Assembly (NCBI RefSeq): GCF_009905375.1
Contig: NC_133647.1
Location: forward strand, 47,302,506 to 47,366,505
Reading direction: 5' to 3'
From: Apium graveolens
Lineage: Eukaryota; Streptophyta; Magnoliopsida; Apiales; Apiaceae
Length of the DNA: 64,000 nucleotides
Shown here: one piece after another, positions 1 through 11,256 of the stretch
Position numbering within the stretch: position 1 is the first letter of the stretch
Layout: each line of letters opens with the position of its first letter
Notes under the pieces: generated by a model
The model's input: only the letters and a program-made list of their open reading frames with translations
What the model was told of the DNA's origin: nothing
Database searches by the model: none
Program-made: the position numbers and the translations under genes

Positions 1-1690
1 AAGCATCACTGAAAATCATAAAGTTTCCTTAATCGTCTGGTAATACAAACACTGGAGCTGTAACCAACCTCTGTTTCAATTCTTGAAAGCTATCTTCACA
101 TTCTGCATTCCATTCAAACTTTTGATTCTTCCTAGTCAACTTAGTCAATGGCGTGGCAATTTTCGAGAAATCTTTAACAAATCATCTATAATATCCCGCC
201 AATCCTAGAAATCTCCGCACTTCCGTAGGTGTCTTTGGTCTCTCCCAACTCATAATCGCCTCAATCTTTGTCGGATCTACTTTAACTCCTTCACTTCCAA
301 TAACATATCCCAAAAATTGAACCTCCTTTAACCAAAACTCACATTTAGAAAACTTGGCATACAACTTCTCTTGTCGGAGTATCTCCAATGCTATCCATAA
401 ATGTTGCATATGTTCTTCTTCTAACTTTGAATAGATAAGAATATCATCAATGAATACCACTACAAACTTGTCCAAATACTTTTTAAATACCCGGTTCATC
501 AGATCCATAAATGCTGCAGGAGCATTAGTCAACCCAAAAGGCATTACTAAGAATTCATAATATCCGTATCTTGTCCTGAATGTTGTCTTCAGGATGTCTT
601 CTTCTGTGATCTTTAATTGATGGTATCCTGATCTTAAATTGATCTTGGAAAAGCACTTTTCTCCTTTCAGCTGATCAAATAAATCATCTATCCTTGGTAG
701 CGGGTAACGGTTCTTAATCATCATCTTATTCAACTCCCAATAATCTATAAATAACCTCATACTTCCATCTTTCTTCTTTACAAACAGAACAGGTGATCCC
801 CATGGCGACGTACTTGGTCGTATCACTCCTTTGTCCAACAATTCTTGTAGCTGGCTCGCCAACTCTTTCATTTCTGCTGGTGCCATCCTATAAGGTGCCT
901 TCGAAACTGTTTCCGTGCCTGGAGCAAGGTTGATCTCGAACTCAATTTGTCGATCTGGTGGGAAACCTGGTAGTTCATCTGGAAACACATCTAGAAATTT
1001 ATTGACTACGGGAATATCTTCCATGCTGGGGCTGTCTCTTTCTGAATCTACTACATAGGCTAGGAACGATTCACAACCTTTTCTAAGCAATTTCTTAGCC
1101 TGGACGATTGTAAGAAACAGTCGCTCTTGCCTCTGTCCCTTAAATACCACTTTATCTCCACTCTCCGTCTTTAAATACACCTTCTTAGATTTACAATTTA
1201 TTTGAGCGTTATTCTTTCCTAACCAATCCATACCTAAGATTAAATCAAACTCCCCTAACTTGAAAAGTATCAAGTCGGCTGAAAATTTATGTCCCGAGAT
1301 ATCAATCTCACACTTAGGACAGAATTGACTCACATGAATCTTCTCTTGATTCGTAATTACCACATCTATTACCTCGTTCATAGCCATTTTATCATATTGA
1401 AGTTTATCAACAAAATTTTCTGATATAAAAGATCTCGTCGCTTCGGAATCAATCAATATTTTAGCTTCAACATTATTTAATAAAAGTGTACCTGCTATCA
1501 CCTCAGAATTCTGAACAACGTCCTTCATTTTTAAATCAAATGTTCTTGTTATTGCTTGCGGAGTTGTTGTAGGTGGGGGCAATGCCAATACCTCAGCGGG
1601 CATAATTGCACTAGTACTTACCACATTCATCAAAGTCTTGACTGGTCCAGTTGACTTGCATTCCCTAGCTATGTGCCAGTCTTTCCACAC
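1..1690 (-). pseudogene. pol: GY1 pol fragment: aspartic protease, reverse transcriptase, start of RNase H
   Basis: A 502-codon open stretch (182-1690) continues to position 1 after a TGA at 182-184 and a TAA near the RNase H start. It carries a retropepsin domain, then a Ty3-type RT with the F-I-D-D active site in a [16 protein letters not shown] context (about 425-460) and the finger and palm segments around it. The region at 1-20 is the start of RNase H, matching the SDA motif of the related GY2. The protease active site reads D-S-E instead of D-S-G (about 1430-1440), which should abolish activity; GY2 keeps D-S-G. The TGA at 182-184 replaces an Arg codon (CGA), as expected from deamination of a methylated CpG. 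Frame shifts against gag upstream. Confidence 0.88.
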
Positions 1691-2741
1691 TTATAGCATG
1701 TAACTCCCGGCTTCTGCACCTTACACTCATTAGCCAAGTGTCCCTTCTGGTTGCATCTATAGCATGTCATGTTCAGCTTATTACACACTCCTGGGTGTCT
1801 TTTTCCATAATGCTTGCACTTTGATCTTTGAAATCTATTTTCTCCAACTTGCCCTTGGCTTGCCTAATTGTTCCCCTTTGATTCTGGTCTCTTATTCAAA
1901 TTTCCTTTCTTCTGAAAATTTCCGCCTTTGTGGAATCCAATCCTTTTCACACTCCTTTGTTGTGAGCTTCCAGCTTCAGACTTTTGTCCATAAAATGGAA
2001 CCTTCCTCTTCTTGTTATGCATTTCCTTCCTTGACTGCATCCCATTACTCTCAATCAGAGCAGCTTTCTGTACTACTCCCGCATAAGTATCAAGCTCAAA
2101 TATAGCCACTCTATCTCTGATCCAAGACTCTAATCCTTGTTAGAATCTCTTTGCTTTTTCCTCCTCATTGTTCACATACTTTGTCACAAATCTTGACAGC
2201 TCCGTAAACTTCTTCTCATACTCCAATACAGACATACCCCCTTGCTTCAATTCAAGAAATTTATGCTCTATCTGATTCTGCATGTACTTAGGGTAATATT
2301 TTCCAGAAATAACTTCTTAAACCTTTCCCAAGAAACTTGCTGATTTGCCTCCATAGCTTTCACTGAATCCCACTAATAGATGACTTCGCCTTTCAGGAAG
2401 TAAGTAGCATATGGCATCTTCTGATCGTCTCCTAGTTGTACCAATTCAAAAGCTCTTTCCATTTCCTTAATCCATGTGTTAGCTATTACTGGATCAGTGG
2501 TATCATGAAATACAGGTGAATTCACATTCTGAAAAGCTTTGAAAGTGACAACTTATCGAGGTGGTACTGGTGGATCAGGTGGTTGGTGTGGTTCACGGTT
2601 ATCTTGGTTTTCAAATTGTTGTTGAAGAGTTCTTTATTGTTGAGCTATATCATTTGTTTGTTGTTGTAAGGTTTCTAGCAATCGAAGAATATTAGGATCT
2701 GTGGTAGAAGTGGTTGTTGGGTTCTTCTTTTTAGGTGGCAT
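1691..2741 (-). pseudogene. gag: GY1 gag, degenerate, with CCHC zinc knuckles
   Basis: The start at 2741 (MPPKKK...) follows an acceptor-like tract and matches the basic start of the GY2 gag (MAPKRK...). A Gln-rich N-terminus is followed by a Ty3-type capsid region that can be followed in pieces through 2100-2560, interrupted by stops. An open piece at 1864-2109 covers the linker after capsid. Two CX2CX4HX4C-type knuckles lie at the C-terminus (one near 1730-1770, the other overlapping the pol junction near 1670-1710), which would bind packaged RNA. At least four stops and a frameshift break the frame. Confidence 0.8.
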
Positions 2742-3054
2742 GATCCTGAAATAAAAGTTATATCAAAACAGGTATGAACAATAAGATAATTTGAGGGTAG
2801 GGTGTCACATGTCATTATATTCACATATGCGGTCAGGTTTCGAATTAAACAATAAGGGTGATGCATATAAAGGCGTAAAAACAATTGAAAGCAAATAGAA
2901 TGATAGTGCATAATAATCAAAATTTTAAGGTCAAGGTAAATCAAGATTAGAATAGAGTCTGAATCTAGGGATAACATGCTAATTAAAGGAATACAACAAG
3001 GGATTCTACAAATTCCAACAACATAACAACATGAAAGGTAGATAATGGAAAGAA

Positions 3055-3414
3055 CTAAGGCTCCACTCTGTCAGAACGGGGTCCGGTAATTTTCTCCTCA
3101 CGAAGCGTCTTCACAATACTCTGGAGCTCGTCCGCAACCATCTGGATGGTATACTGGCTGGTACGGTCTCGGTGCGATGGCATCTCATCAAGCTTAGTAT
3201 TGACGTACTGAACCAAGGTCTCAAGTCTCATAGTCATCTGCTCCTTAGGCTTTCCTTCATAGTTTCGGTTGTCCGGATACACGTTCTTCAATCGGTCTAA
3301 CAGTCGATCGTACTTGCCCTGAAGCATGTCGAACTCACGCCTCAACCCAGCATACACGGAGAAAGCAATTGTGTCTGTCGGCTCAGAGGATGATGAGGAA
3401 TGCGCCCTTTGCTG
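3055..3414 (-). CDS. GY1 upstream ORF (ORF0) between primer site and gag
   Basis: An open frame of about 100 codons, extendable to 3414, encodes a charged, helix-rich protein with Leu, Arg and Glu heptad character (GKYDRLLDRLKNV, RLETLVQYVNTKLDEM), plausibly coiled coil. It lies where GY2 has a Pro-rich ORF0. There is no good ATG at its 5' end in frame; the frame opens just after an acceptor-like GTTTGGCAG (minus strand, plus 3412-3414), so it could be an exon. I do not recognise the protein. It may be a leader ORF specific to the family. Confidence 0.5.
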   Translation of the reverse strand, partial: QQRAHSSSSSEPTDTIAFSVYAGLRREFDMLQGKYDRLLDRLKNVYPDNRNYEGKPKEQMTMRLETLVQYVNTKLDEMPSHRDRTSQYTIQMVADELQSIVKTLREEKITGPRSDRVEP

Positions 3415-3547
3415 CCAAACAATGCATAGATATATATAAGAGGATTATTAACGATAGACTCTCTTAACCTACACTCTCGCATAATATCCTATAACCTATG
3501 CATATATCCTATAACCTATTTGGGCTGTCCAGGGACTCTAAACCGTA
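3415..3547 (-). other. GY1 untranslated leader next to the primer site
   Basis: Short leader between ORF0 and the primer site. It contains a tandem pair of near-identical 21-22 nt units (ATATCCTATAACCTATGCAT and neighbour) at about 3481-3522. No coding potential seen. Confidence 0.5.
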
Positions 3548-3559
3548 GCTCTGATACCA
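3548..3559 (-). other. GY1 primer-binding site for initiator tRNA-Met
   Basis: On the minus strand this reads TGGTATCAGAGC, complementary to the 3' end of plant initiator tRNA-Met. It lies 5 nt from the end of the 5' LTR, as expected for priming of minus-strand DNA synthesis. Confidence 0.95.
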
Positions 3560-3729
3560 AAACCTGTCACACCCCAACTTCAACAAAAGAACTATACGAA
3601 TAATTACAATAGTTCTCAAAAATAAATAAATACAACCGAAACCAAGACCTTACAGTTTAGAGATTGGAACAGCCCAACACTACTAACTATTACAACTGAT
3701 TCAACCCAAGTCCTCACACAAAATGACCT

Positions 3730-3801
3730 CTAGACTACCTGAGCTCGAACATTAGAATCGACATCACAAGTCTTACGCGCGGTCTTCTTGAACCTAACCA
3801 T
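3730..3801 (-). CDS. GY1 LTR micro-ORF, 23 codons, histone H3-tail-like N-terminus
   Basis: The ATG (3801-3799) lies 9 nt after the predicted leader-intron acceptor at 3811. The product begins MVRFKKTARKT. After the initiator Met it matches the H3 tail (ARTKQTARKS) at R2, K4, T6, A7, R8 and K9, with T for S10. It aligns without gaps with the micro-ORFs of the GY4 and GY2 LTRs at the same place. No function is known to me; translation is unproven and it could be a regulatory upstream ORF. Confidence 0.4.
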   Translation of the reverse strand: MVRFKKTARKTCDVDSNVRAQVV

Positions 3802-3810
3802 ATCTGCTAG

Positions 3811-6689
3811 CTGAAATATCAGGGTGAAAACAAGTAGTGAGCCAAATGCTCAACAAGTGCTATAGAATACATAAAACAAAAATGAAAGGATAACAGTGTA
3901 AATGAAAGATCTAATAATAACAAGAGATAAACTTTCGGGGTGATGGCATCATTTACTTGTAACAAAACAATTAAGAATCCTTTCTTTATCAAAACCATTT
4001 TATGACGCTACGGATTATAGCCGGTGATCAGCCGCGAAGTAATCCTGAACCTCACTGGGTTCTTAACAATTTAATGGGATCCCTAGGCATCTTTTAAGCC
4101 TAGCATAATAAGTGTGAAAGGGACTTACGTCTTAGCCCAATTCACCAATCTCAAGGAAAACATTCTTTTATTTGAAGAGCAATTAACATTTTATAAAATT
4201 GATGTCAAGGAGAACTTTACAAAGATCTATACAAAGGGTTTAATCATCAATCAAGGATTTCAAGTTAAGAACGCTTATCAGAATGATGTGACTTGTCATT
4301 AGCAGGGTTTTCAAGGATAGTCAGAAATGGTCTGATAACCAAGGAAGAAAGTATTGAAAAAGAATCATAACGTTATTTCATAAGATAGAGGTTTCACAGT
4401 TGAGGGTTATATATGGGATATATCTAGTGACAAAAATTGGGTATGATTGAATAGTATATAAGAACTAGGTCAACTAGGTTCAATGAAGTGGTTCCAGATA
4501 AGACAAAGGTTTTAAAATATAAAGAAGGTAAGCATTAGTTCAAAGTATAACAGCGTATCATGTTTTAGGATTAAGAATAGAATTATCAAGCAATCATGAA
4601 CAACTTTAAGGAATCACTGACTTTTAGTTGTCAAGATAAGGTTACTTATACAGGGTTCGACATCACAATTACTTTGGGTATACTAGCATGGTATGACCCT
4701 TGTATCACTTGCATGGCAATCTCAAGTAAAGTTAAACTACTTGCAGTGTACACAAAAAGATAGGTTGAAACACTTGCCTTGAGAAAGGCTTGACTTGACT
4801 GGCAGGTAGGAGCAACTGGAAGCTTTACTCGACTTTAATGGCAAGTTTATCCTCGTCTCGAGATCCTACACAAAAATAATAATAACCTCATTGTAATATA
4901 CTCTCACCAACTCGACCTATTTATAAACCGAAATTAAGCACGTTGGCACTTAGGCCTATATACACACATATTTACAAACATATTATAAGCATAATAGTTC
5001 ACATAGCCACATATGCTCACATAACATATTTAAGTACAAAATAATATAACACACACTATATTGCATCACTAAGCTTGGATGATCTCACTCAACTTGCTTA
5101 AGCCACTTAGTCGCTAAACTAGTCAAAACTCATAATATTGACCTCCTAACTCGAAGTGCCTTTTCTAAAACATCAAGTTCCCATTGACCCTGACTTAGGC
5201 CTTTCACTCTACTGACCTTATACTATCTTACAAATATGGTGGTCAACCTAGGCCTCACTCATAAGTGCTTTAAAACTACGTGATAAGTGAATGTGCTCAT
5301 TATAGTGATTTCAGGATGATGTCTATGGTTTCTTGGGTGCATTTGACACCCTTACACTTTAAGTTTACCTCTCAAACTTCTACACTAGACTCTTCTGATC
5401 ATAAGGCAACTCCCAAACTTGGTTTGGCTGAAGGGACTAGCTTGGTCCTCCATAGGCCTAAGCTTAAAGTCCAAGTTTCCCCTGTTTTCTAGACAGAATA
5501 GGGTCCTGATTTGAACTAACTTATGACACATGATTCTAACTCAATTCCTATAAACTATGGATGGAAAAACTCCTCTGACACTCCCCCTAACTAGGGCCAA
5601 ATAGGGCATAATGAGGGCCTACCTATGACATGGTCAAAACTCCCAATTTCTAAGTTATAGCAAAATTGTCCCCTGTTGGACAGATTTAGTATTTTCACTC
5701 GTGCACCTAACCGAACAACCTACAAACCTCTAACAAACACCTAAAACCTAAATTATACTCCTAGTGCTAGCTTCTGGTAACTTGGGCCTCAAAGTGCATT
5801 ATAATGACAAGGTCAAATATCACTTTAAACCTCATGGTACCAAACTGAAATTCTGCATAATCTAATGCTCCCTTTTCCACCATGATTCCTACTTGACAAA
5901 CCCAACCAAACATCAACCAAAACCTAAACCAAACCTCAACTAAGGAAACCTACTGATCTAACTCTCCCACACACAATATTGGCTTAGTGGAGATCATCCT
6001 TACCTAAGGTGCAATATAGCAAAACAAGAGTTAACACAATACACTAATTACAAGTCATCAAATTTTCAAAAATAACAACTTAAATCCTCCATATATATTC
6101 GAATTAAAATCACATATCAAGGAGCACAAATCATATTCAATATCTTAACTCAACTGAAATCAAAGCTTATTAATTATTATCAATACAAATGATCAAGAAC
6201 TTTCAATAATCATGAGTTGAATCTATACATGCATGCCTTCAAATTTATAAGCTAAAAACAATATGATTTCCAAAATAATTTCATCATAAAATCAACATGC
6301 AAGCCTAGCATCAACTATAACTAAATGATCACTTAGCATGCAAAGGGTTTTATCAAGTTTTTACTTCCAAAACCAAACTATCATCACATAAACATTCAAA
6401 ATATACAAAGCAATAAAGAAACGCCATTAAGAACCATTCATTCGGCTCCCTTATGGTCATAGCCGAATGAAATGGAAGGGAAATGACCATAAAAGCAAGA
6501 GTTTTCACTCTCATGACTTGGCATTTCACCATTCCTTGTAATTCCCTCAATAATACAACCTTAAATCCATGAGAATCAAGATTATATTTTGAGTTCTAAT
6601 TAAAACTATGACATGCAAGATCAAAACATAAACTTTTCACTCTAAACTCTTTGGATTATATATGAACAAAATATAGGGAGTAAGATTAC
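3811..6689 (-). other. GY1 putative leader intron inside the LTR
   Basis: The minus-strand donor CAA/GTAATC is at 6689 and the acceptor ATATTTCAG ends at 3811. A conserved block at 3837-3858 holds a plant-like branch point (CTCAC) about 27 nt before the acceptor. The same arrangement occurs in the other three gypsy LTRs of the window. The proposed intron has no supported gene. Confidence 0.45.
6437..6471. repeat. Perfect 11-bp inverted repeat in the GY1 LTR
   Basis: Arms TTCATTCGGCT (6437-6447) and AGCCGAATGAA (6461-6471) flank a 13-nt spacer. The core TTCGGCT/AGCCGAA recurs nearby at 6743-6786. A hairpin in RNA or a dyad protein site is possible. Confidence 0.7.
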
Positions 6690-6731
6690 TTGAATAGAAG
6701 ATAGATATTTTAGTGAAAATGAAGAAAAGAA

Positions 6732-6774
6732 GGGGGGTGGGGGCTTCGGCTATGGGAAGGCCGAGAGGGGGGGG
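6732..6774 (+). other. G-run cluster, possible G-quadruplex, in the GY1 LTR
   Basis: Four runs of 6, 5, 3 and 8 G occur within 43 nt on the plus strand, which is antisense to the element. Loops are 1, 10 and 10 nt, so the quadruplex would be weak to moderate. On the sense strand it is a C-rich leader. Confidence 0.45.
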
Positions 6775-7423
6775 TTTAGCCGAGAGGGAAGAGAAGAGAG
6801 GGAGGATAGAGTGAGGTGAGGGTGGAGTGTGGAGTGGGGGTGAAATGATTATAACATCTTGTATTTGATTTTTATGCTTTTGATTTGACTAAAAGAAGTG
6901 AGTGGAAATGAGAATTGACAAGAGTAACCTTCTAGCATGATTAAGTCATTTTGCATGCAAGGATAATGAAGTAATTTGGCTAATAAAGTGAGAGCTAGTG
7001 GGGTTGGAATTTCCAAGTTTGCCCCTCACTTGTGCTTGGAAGAATTTTCATGCATGGGCAACTAAGTAATTTGCTAATTAAAATATCAACTATCTTATAT
7101 AAAACATTTTTTATAAAAATAAATACACTTCCATAAATCACAAAATAAATATTATATATTAGCTTGTGATTTTAGAAATTTAATGATATAAGATTTGAAA
7201 ATTTTTGTTAAATGATTTTTAAAAATCAATTTTTCATATAGAATGAAATACTTCAAATTTTTATTTAAAAATACTAAATAATAAGATTTTTTCATTTTAA
7301 AAAATTTGCATAAACTAATACATTAAACACTTAATTTATAGGCACTCAAAAAATAGATCACCCGCATTTATAATTTAAATAACAATTATATATAAATAAG
7401 CTTTAGAAATACCGGTTGTAACA

Positions 7424-7912
7424 GCTGGTCTATCTGGGTTGCAAGAATTTAGTTTATCTTTGAATGTATTCTGGTTTGTTCTCTTATGTTCTACAATCTA
7501 ATTTTTATTAGCTCTGTGTTAAAATAAATGCATGTGGATATCTCCCCCCCACAACCAAGGTGAAGTCGCTTATTGTGATGTCGTTTTGCTGTTATGCAGG
7601 TATTAGCTTCATCTCGAGAATTTTGAATGGTTGTAAGAACCACATCTGTTCTTAATAAGAACTTGTAGCAGTTTCTAAACTTGCTCCATTTATCAGTCTC
7701 AGACAAAATTTATCAACCATAATATCATTTATAAAAAGAAAAAATTAAAATTGCAAGAACAAGTTATAATTAATAATAAGACAAAGTAAAATAGCAAACT
7801 CGGATGACATGACTTGATGATAATATACTCAAATTGGTATGAGAAGATAGTTATTTATATTAAATAATTTATGTCAAAAATGATAAAATTATTTGAAAAT
7901 GTAATAAAACAA
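7424..7912. other. Unassigned sequence between GY1 and CO1
   Basis: 489 bp between the end of the GY1 LTR and the start of the CO1 LTR. The only open frame (71 codons, minus, 7491-7706) has no recognisable feature. It may be host sequence or a worn element; I see no domain, LTR end or RNA gene. Confidence 0.5.
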
Positions 7913-8860
7913 TATTAAGAATCAATCCTAAATTATTGATGATAAGCAAAACACATAGCATAATTTTGTTAAGTCAATTTGTAGCCTTCAACGGCTAACC
8001 ATCCTAACGGATAGCCGTTAAAAAAGTAGCCCATGAATTGATAAGGTTTTTGTAACATGAACTCTTGTTATATTCAGTGATGTTGTTATTCATTCAGAAG
8101 TCATATTGACTCGATAGATAATTTAGAACATGATGACTAATTGTAAATATGTCGCCATATAATTCTAATTAAGTGAAGTGAGTTATCAACTGTTAAATGA
8201 AATTACTGCATCAATCCATCAATGACTAAAATAATAACTCTCAACGGCTAAGAAAATTCGAATAACTGGTGATAGTTACTTGATAATGATCAAATCCCGC
8301 ATCTGACATAACACATGGGTTGATTCAAATCTCAAAAAAAATGGGAGTCAATACAAGCTTTGCATGTGATCTTGGATTCCGAAGAAGAAGTATAAAAATT
8401 CTATTTTCATCCATAACAAATTGGAGGGATATTCAAAGAAATATATCAAGATAAAATGTAGTCTCATTTGTCAAGGCTCACGGGAAAGAATGCAGAAGAA
8501 ATCTTTATGTACTTTGTTTTGTATTGTCTAGTAAAGATTGTACCTTGGTGATATATAAACCAAGTTACAACAGTGGTATCTCTCAAGAATTAGTTTTTAG
8601 AGTGTTCATCTATAGAGAGAATTATCTTGAGAGAAACACTGAAAACGCAGCTTGAAATTGCACTTGTAATTCACACAGATCATAGTTTCAATATATATAA
8701 ATATATCTCAGGTGGTAAGTTAAAAAATAAACCACCTGAAATTTTTAATTTGTGTGTTTTTCTTCCTTCCGTTTACAAGCAATAATTTTATGTTCAAAAT
8801 ATCAAAAATAATTGATTTGTGTTCAACCCCCTTCTACAAATTGATTGTTAGAAAATAAAA
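7913..8860 (+). repeat. CO1 5' LTR, about 948 bp
   Basis: Both ends align with the CO3 LTR (start TATTAAGAAT against TGTTAGGAAT; end GTTAGAAAATAAAA against GTTAGGGAATAACA), so the terminal TG and CA are mutated. It carries its own repeated motif, CAACGGCTAA and its inverse TAGCCGTT, at 7989-8030 and 8238. A TATA box (TATATAAA, 8552-8559) lies between CTTGGT and ACCAAG arms, as in CO3. The C-rich stretch before the 3' end (TTCAACCCCCTTC) is also shared with CO3. Confidence 0.78.
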
Positions 8861-8862
8861 AT

Positions 8863-8874
8863 TGGTATCAGAGC
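8863..8874 (+). other. CO1 primer-binding site
   Basis: TGGTATCAGAGC, complementary to plant initiator tRNA-Met, 2 nt after the LTR end. Confidence 0.93.
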
Positions 8875-8924
8875 GAGTCTTCAACTTACAGGGGTTTAAA
8901 GATCTTGGAACTAATCAATCAACA

Positions 8925-9924
8925 ATGGGAAAAAAGGATGCAGGAGTGAAGATCTCAATATTAGAAAAAGATTATTACTCTCACTAGAAAGTGAAGACAA
9001 GGCTACACTTAATGTCACAAGATGAAGGCTTTATGAGATGTATTGATAATGGTCCACATATCCATGTTGAAATAATCTCAAGTGTTGCTGGAGCAAATGA
9101 AGTCACTATAGCTGATAAAATAGTTGCAAAAGATCCAGACAACTATTTACCAGAGGACATGGAAGAGATAAACAAGGATAAAATAACCATGAACATTCTA
9201 TACAATGGTATAGATAGTGACATGTATGAGAATGTTATGAATTACTCTGCAGCCAATGAAGTCTGGGACATGATTCAAACACTATGTGAAGGCTCTGAGA
9301 AAATTCGAGAAAATAAGATGAAACTCTTCATACAACAGATTGAGTGAAACATTCAATAAATTTGAAAATCTATTGAATGGGTTGAGACTTGAGACTTCAC
9401 GAAAGAGTTTATCATGTCAAAGACTCTAACTTGAAGTTCTTGAGAGCTCTTTCAAGGGAATGGAAGACAGCTACAGTCTCTGTTAGAAACTCATTTGAGT
9501 TTAAAAATTACACTCTTGACAGGCTATATTAAATCTTGAAAATATATGCACTGGAAATGCGACAAGACGAGGACATAAAGAAAGGACAAAAGAAAAGATA
9601 AATATGTAGCTCTTGTTGAATCAGACAAAGGTAAAAATCAAGTGGAAGTCAAACTGGAATCTGAATACAAGGAGGCTGGGGAAACTAGATCAAGGGAAGT
9701 CAAGAAAAAAGGAAAAAGTTGTGAAAGACAATGATTATATTTCTTCACCAAATGAATTAAAAGATGTGAAAGATAATGATTATATTTCTTCACCAAATGA
9801 ATTAAAAGAGCTAGATGAACATACGACATTTCGGTCTAGAAGTAAGCTTAACAAGCAATCAAGTAATCACATCGGATCTCTCTATGCTAAGTAAAAATGA
9901 ATGCAAAGAAACTATTAATGATAT
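8925..9924 (+). pseudogene. gag: CO1 gag, 5' part
   Basis: The start MGKKDAG matches the CO3 gag start MNKKDAG. A TAG near 8985 replaces a Trp codon, and the longest open piece is 8991-9347 (118 codons). It contains the copia-type gag core with the NxVWDMIQ and EKIRENKM segments. The rest of the domain (9350-9600) is frameshifted. The C-terminal part carries the 45-bp duplication described separately and ends where CO2 is inserted. The zinc knuckle is not visible in this part. Confidence 0.8.
9721..9810 (+). repeat. 45-bp tandem duplication in the CO1 gag
   Basis: Units 9721-9765 and 9766-9810 differ at two positions. Both encode an in-frame repeat beginning VKDNDYISSPNELK. A simple local duplication. 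Confidence 0.9.
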
Positions 9925-10184
9925 TTTTGTGCAAGACATGCATATATAATAACAAGACTAAGTAACATTGACAAACCTAAGATTTAGTTGCTTGATAATT
10001 ATCTTTGTATTGTATTACTTGAGTCTGTAAAATGATTAGAAGATTAGACTGGAATATTTTTCTGTAAACAATTCAATCCTAAGGAATAGACTCTAGTTAA
10101 AGATCAAGATTGATCATGTCTCAGAGAAATGATACAAAAGATTGGAGTTGAGTAAATCTGTTTATGAAAAATGTTCTAAGTCAA

Positions 10185-10650
10185 AATATCGACAAGTCAC
10201 AGATCAAGCAAAATAGAGAAGTCATTCGAGAACTCCAAAATGACTTATCGAGAAGTCCAAGATGACTTATAGAGAAGTTTCAGAGATATCGACAATCAAA
10301 TGAAGATATAAAGATTGGAGATATCGACAAGTCATTTCTGCATGTAGAGAACTCAGAGATATCGATAAGTCAAATTGAAGATATGAAGATTGGAGATATC
10401 GAAAAGTCAAATTATCATTAGAGATCTCAGAGATATTGAAGAGTCAAAATGTAGATGAGATCTCTGAGATATCGATAAGTCAATTATACATGTAGAGATC
10501 TCAGACATATCGATAAGTCATTTAGCATGCAAATATCAAGAGACCTCGATTAGTCAGATACACCTATAGAGAACTCTGAGATCTCGATAATTCATTATAC
10601 TTATCGAGATGTCACTTCTCTATAGAACAAACTGGAGATCTCGATATGCC
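10185..10650 (+). promoter_or_regulatory. CO2 U3 motif cluster (ATCGA-AAGTCA type)
   Basis: More than a dozen degenerate copies of a 15-18 nt unit with core ATCGACAAGTCA or TCGAGAAGTC, direct and inverted, many paired with GAGATCTCAGAGATA. The cluster lies directly upstream of the LTR TATA box and is repeated in the 3' LTR (22945-23400). Known Sireviruses carry repeated palindromic U3 motifs; this is the CO2 version. Confidence 0.75.
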
Positions 10651-10907
10651 TCTCAAATACAGAATGCAAACAAATGAAGATTCAAGATTATCAGTCAACA
10701 AACAATCTATCAACTAGATTGAAAAGTCTACCAAGTACCTGGGGAGAATACAAGATCAAGGGCCAAGATTAACTGGACAAAGGATGGTCACAGACCTGCA
10801 AGATTCTGCACAGATTTGCTAAGTCAAGAATGGAAATAAAAATAGGTTGCTTTAAAAAAGGGGTTAGTACATTTTAGTGCAAGTTTTGTAAACCCGTGTT
10901 GCTAGTG

Positions 10908-10913
10908 TATAAA
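10908..10913 (+). promoter_or_regulatory. CO2 LTR TATA box
   Basis: TATAAA within CTAGTGTATAAAGCATGCACTGG-type context; the flanks CTAGTG and CACTGG form an imperfect inverted repeat. The same site is kept in the 3' LTR at 50127-50132. Confidence 0.65.
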
Positions 10914-11208
10914 GCATGCACTGGTCAGTTTAGTTGGAACAAACAGATTCAACACTCTTGTATTCTCTCAAGAAAGAAACTGAGATTTTTACCTACAAAG
11001 AAACCAGGATTTGTAGTAAGACCTAACTTTATTTTAATACAAAATTAAGTGAGTTTTGAAATATTGTGTTTGTTGTTTCATTTATGCTAACATAATATAA
11101 CTGCATTTCTTATCTGCTTTGTTCACACAACCAAACAAATTGAAAAAGGCTTAAAAATATACAAAACACATTCACCCCCCTTATGTATTATATTCAATAT
11201 CTAACAAG

Positions 11209-11220
11209 TGGTATCAGAGC
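11209..11220 (+). other. CO2 primer-binding site
   Basis: TGGTATCAGAGC, 2 nt after the 5' LTR. Confidence 0.95.
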
Positions 11221-11256
11221 AAAATCTAAAAGTAAACAGATCAAGATCTTGTAAGA

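Larger units (their letters stand above)
1..7423 (-). mobile_element. GY1: partial Ty3/gypsy chromovirus-type retrotransposon
   Basis: Read on the minus strand from the right: 5' LTR (7423-3565), primer-binding site, an upstream ORF, gag with two zinc knuckles, protease, reverse transcriptase and the first residues of RNase H, where the window begins. Domain order PR-RT-RH and the long LTR point to the Tekay/Del branch of chromoviruses. The integrase and chromodomain that would confirm this lie outside the window. Target duplication cannot be checked because the other end is missing. Stops and frameshifts in gag and pol make this copy defective. Confidence 0.9.
3565..7423 (-). repeat. GY1 5' LTR, 3859 bp
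   Basis: Boundaries are TG (3565) and CA (7423) on the plus strand; the minus-strand start TGTTACAACCGG resembles the starts of the GY2 and GY3 LTRs (TGTAACGACCGG, TGTAACGTCTGG). The right part (about 7100-7420) is very AT-rich U3 with a TATA-like box (minus TATATAAG, plus 7094-7101). A C/T-rich exon-like stretch on the minus strand follows (6720-6840), then a long region without credible genes that I read as an intron. All longer open frames inside it are unsupported. Confidence 0.88.
9925..11206 (+). repeat. CO2 5' LTR, 1282 bp
   Basis: Begins TTTTGTGCAAG (TGTTGTGCAAG in the 3' copy) and ends ATCTAACA two nt before the primer site. The U3 holds a dense cluster of the GATATCGACAAGTCA/CTCGATAAGTC motif (10190-10650). 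The TATA box lies 3' of the cluster, and a C-rich stretch (ACATTCACCCCCC) lies near the end, as in the other Sireviruses here. Confidence 0.92.

Noticed and set aside
1764..2105. 113-codon plus-strand frame
   Set aside because: It is antisense to the GY1 gag, whose zinc knuckles and capsid pieces explain the region.
5280..5492. 70-codon frame in the GY1 LTR
   Set aside because: Unsupported, in the proposed intron and on the antisense strand; no family resemblance.
7491..7706. 71-codon minus frame in the spacer
   Set aside because: No recognisable domain, no start context, length expected by chance.
10185..10650. Regularly repeated short units, considered as a CRISPR-like or satellite array
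   Set aside because: The units are degenerate, vary in spacing and orientation, and lie within an LTR of a plant retrotransposon; there are no unique spacers.
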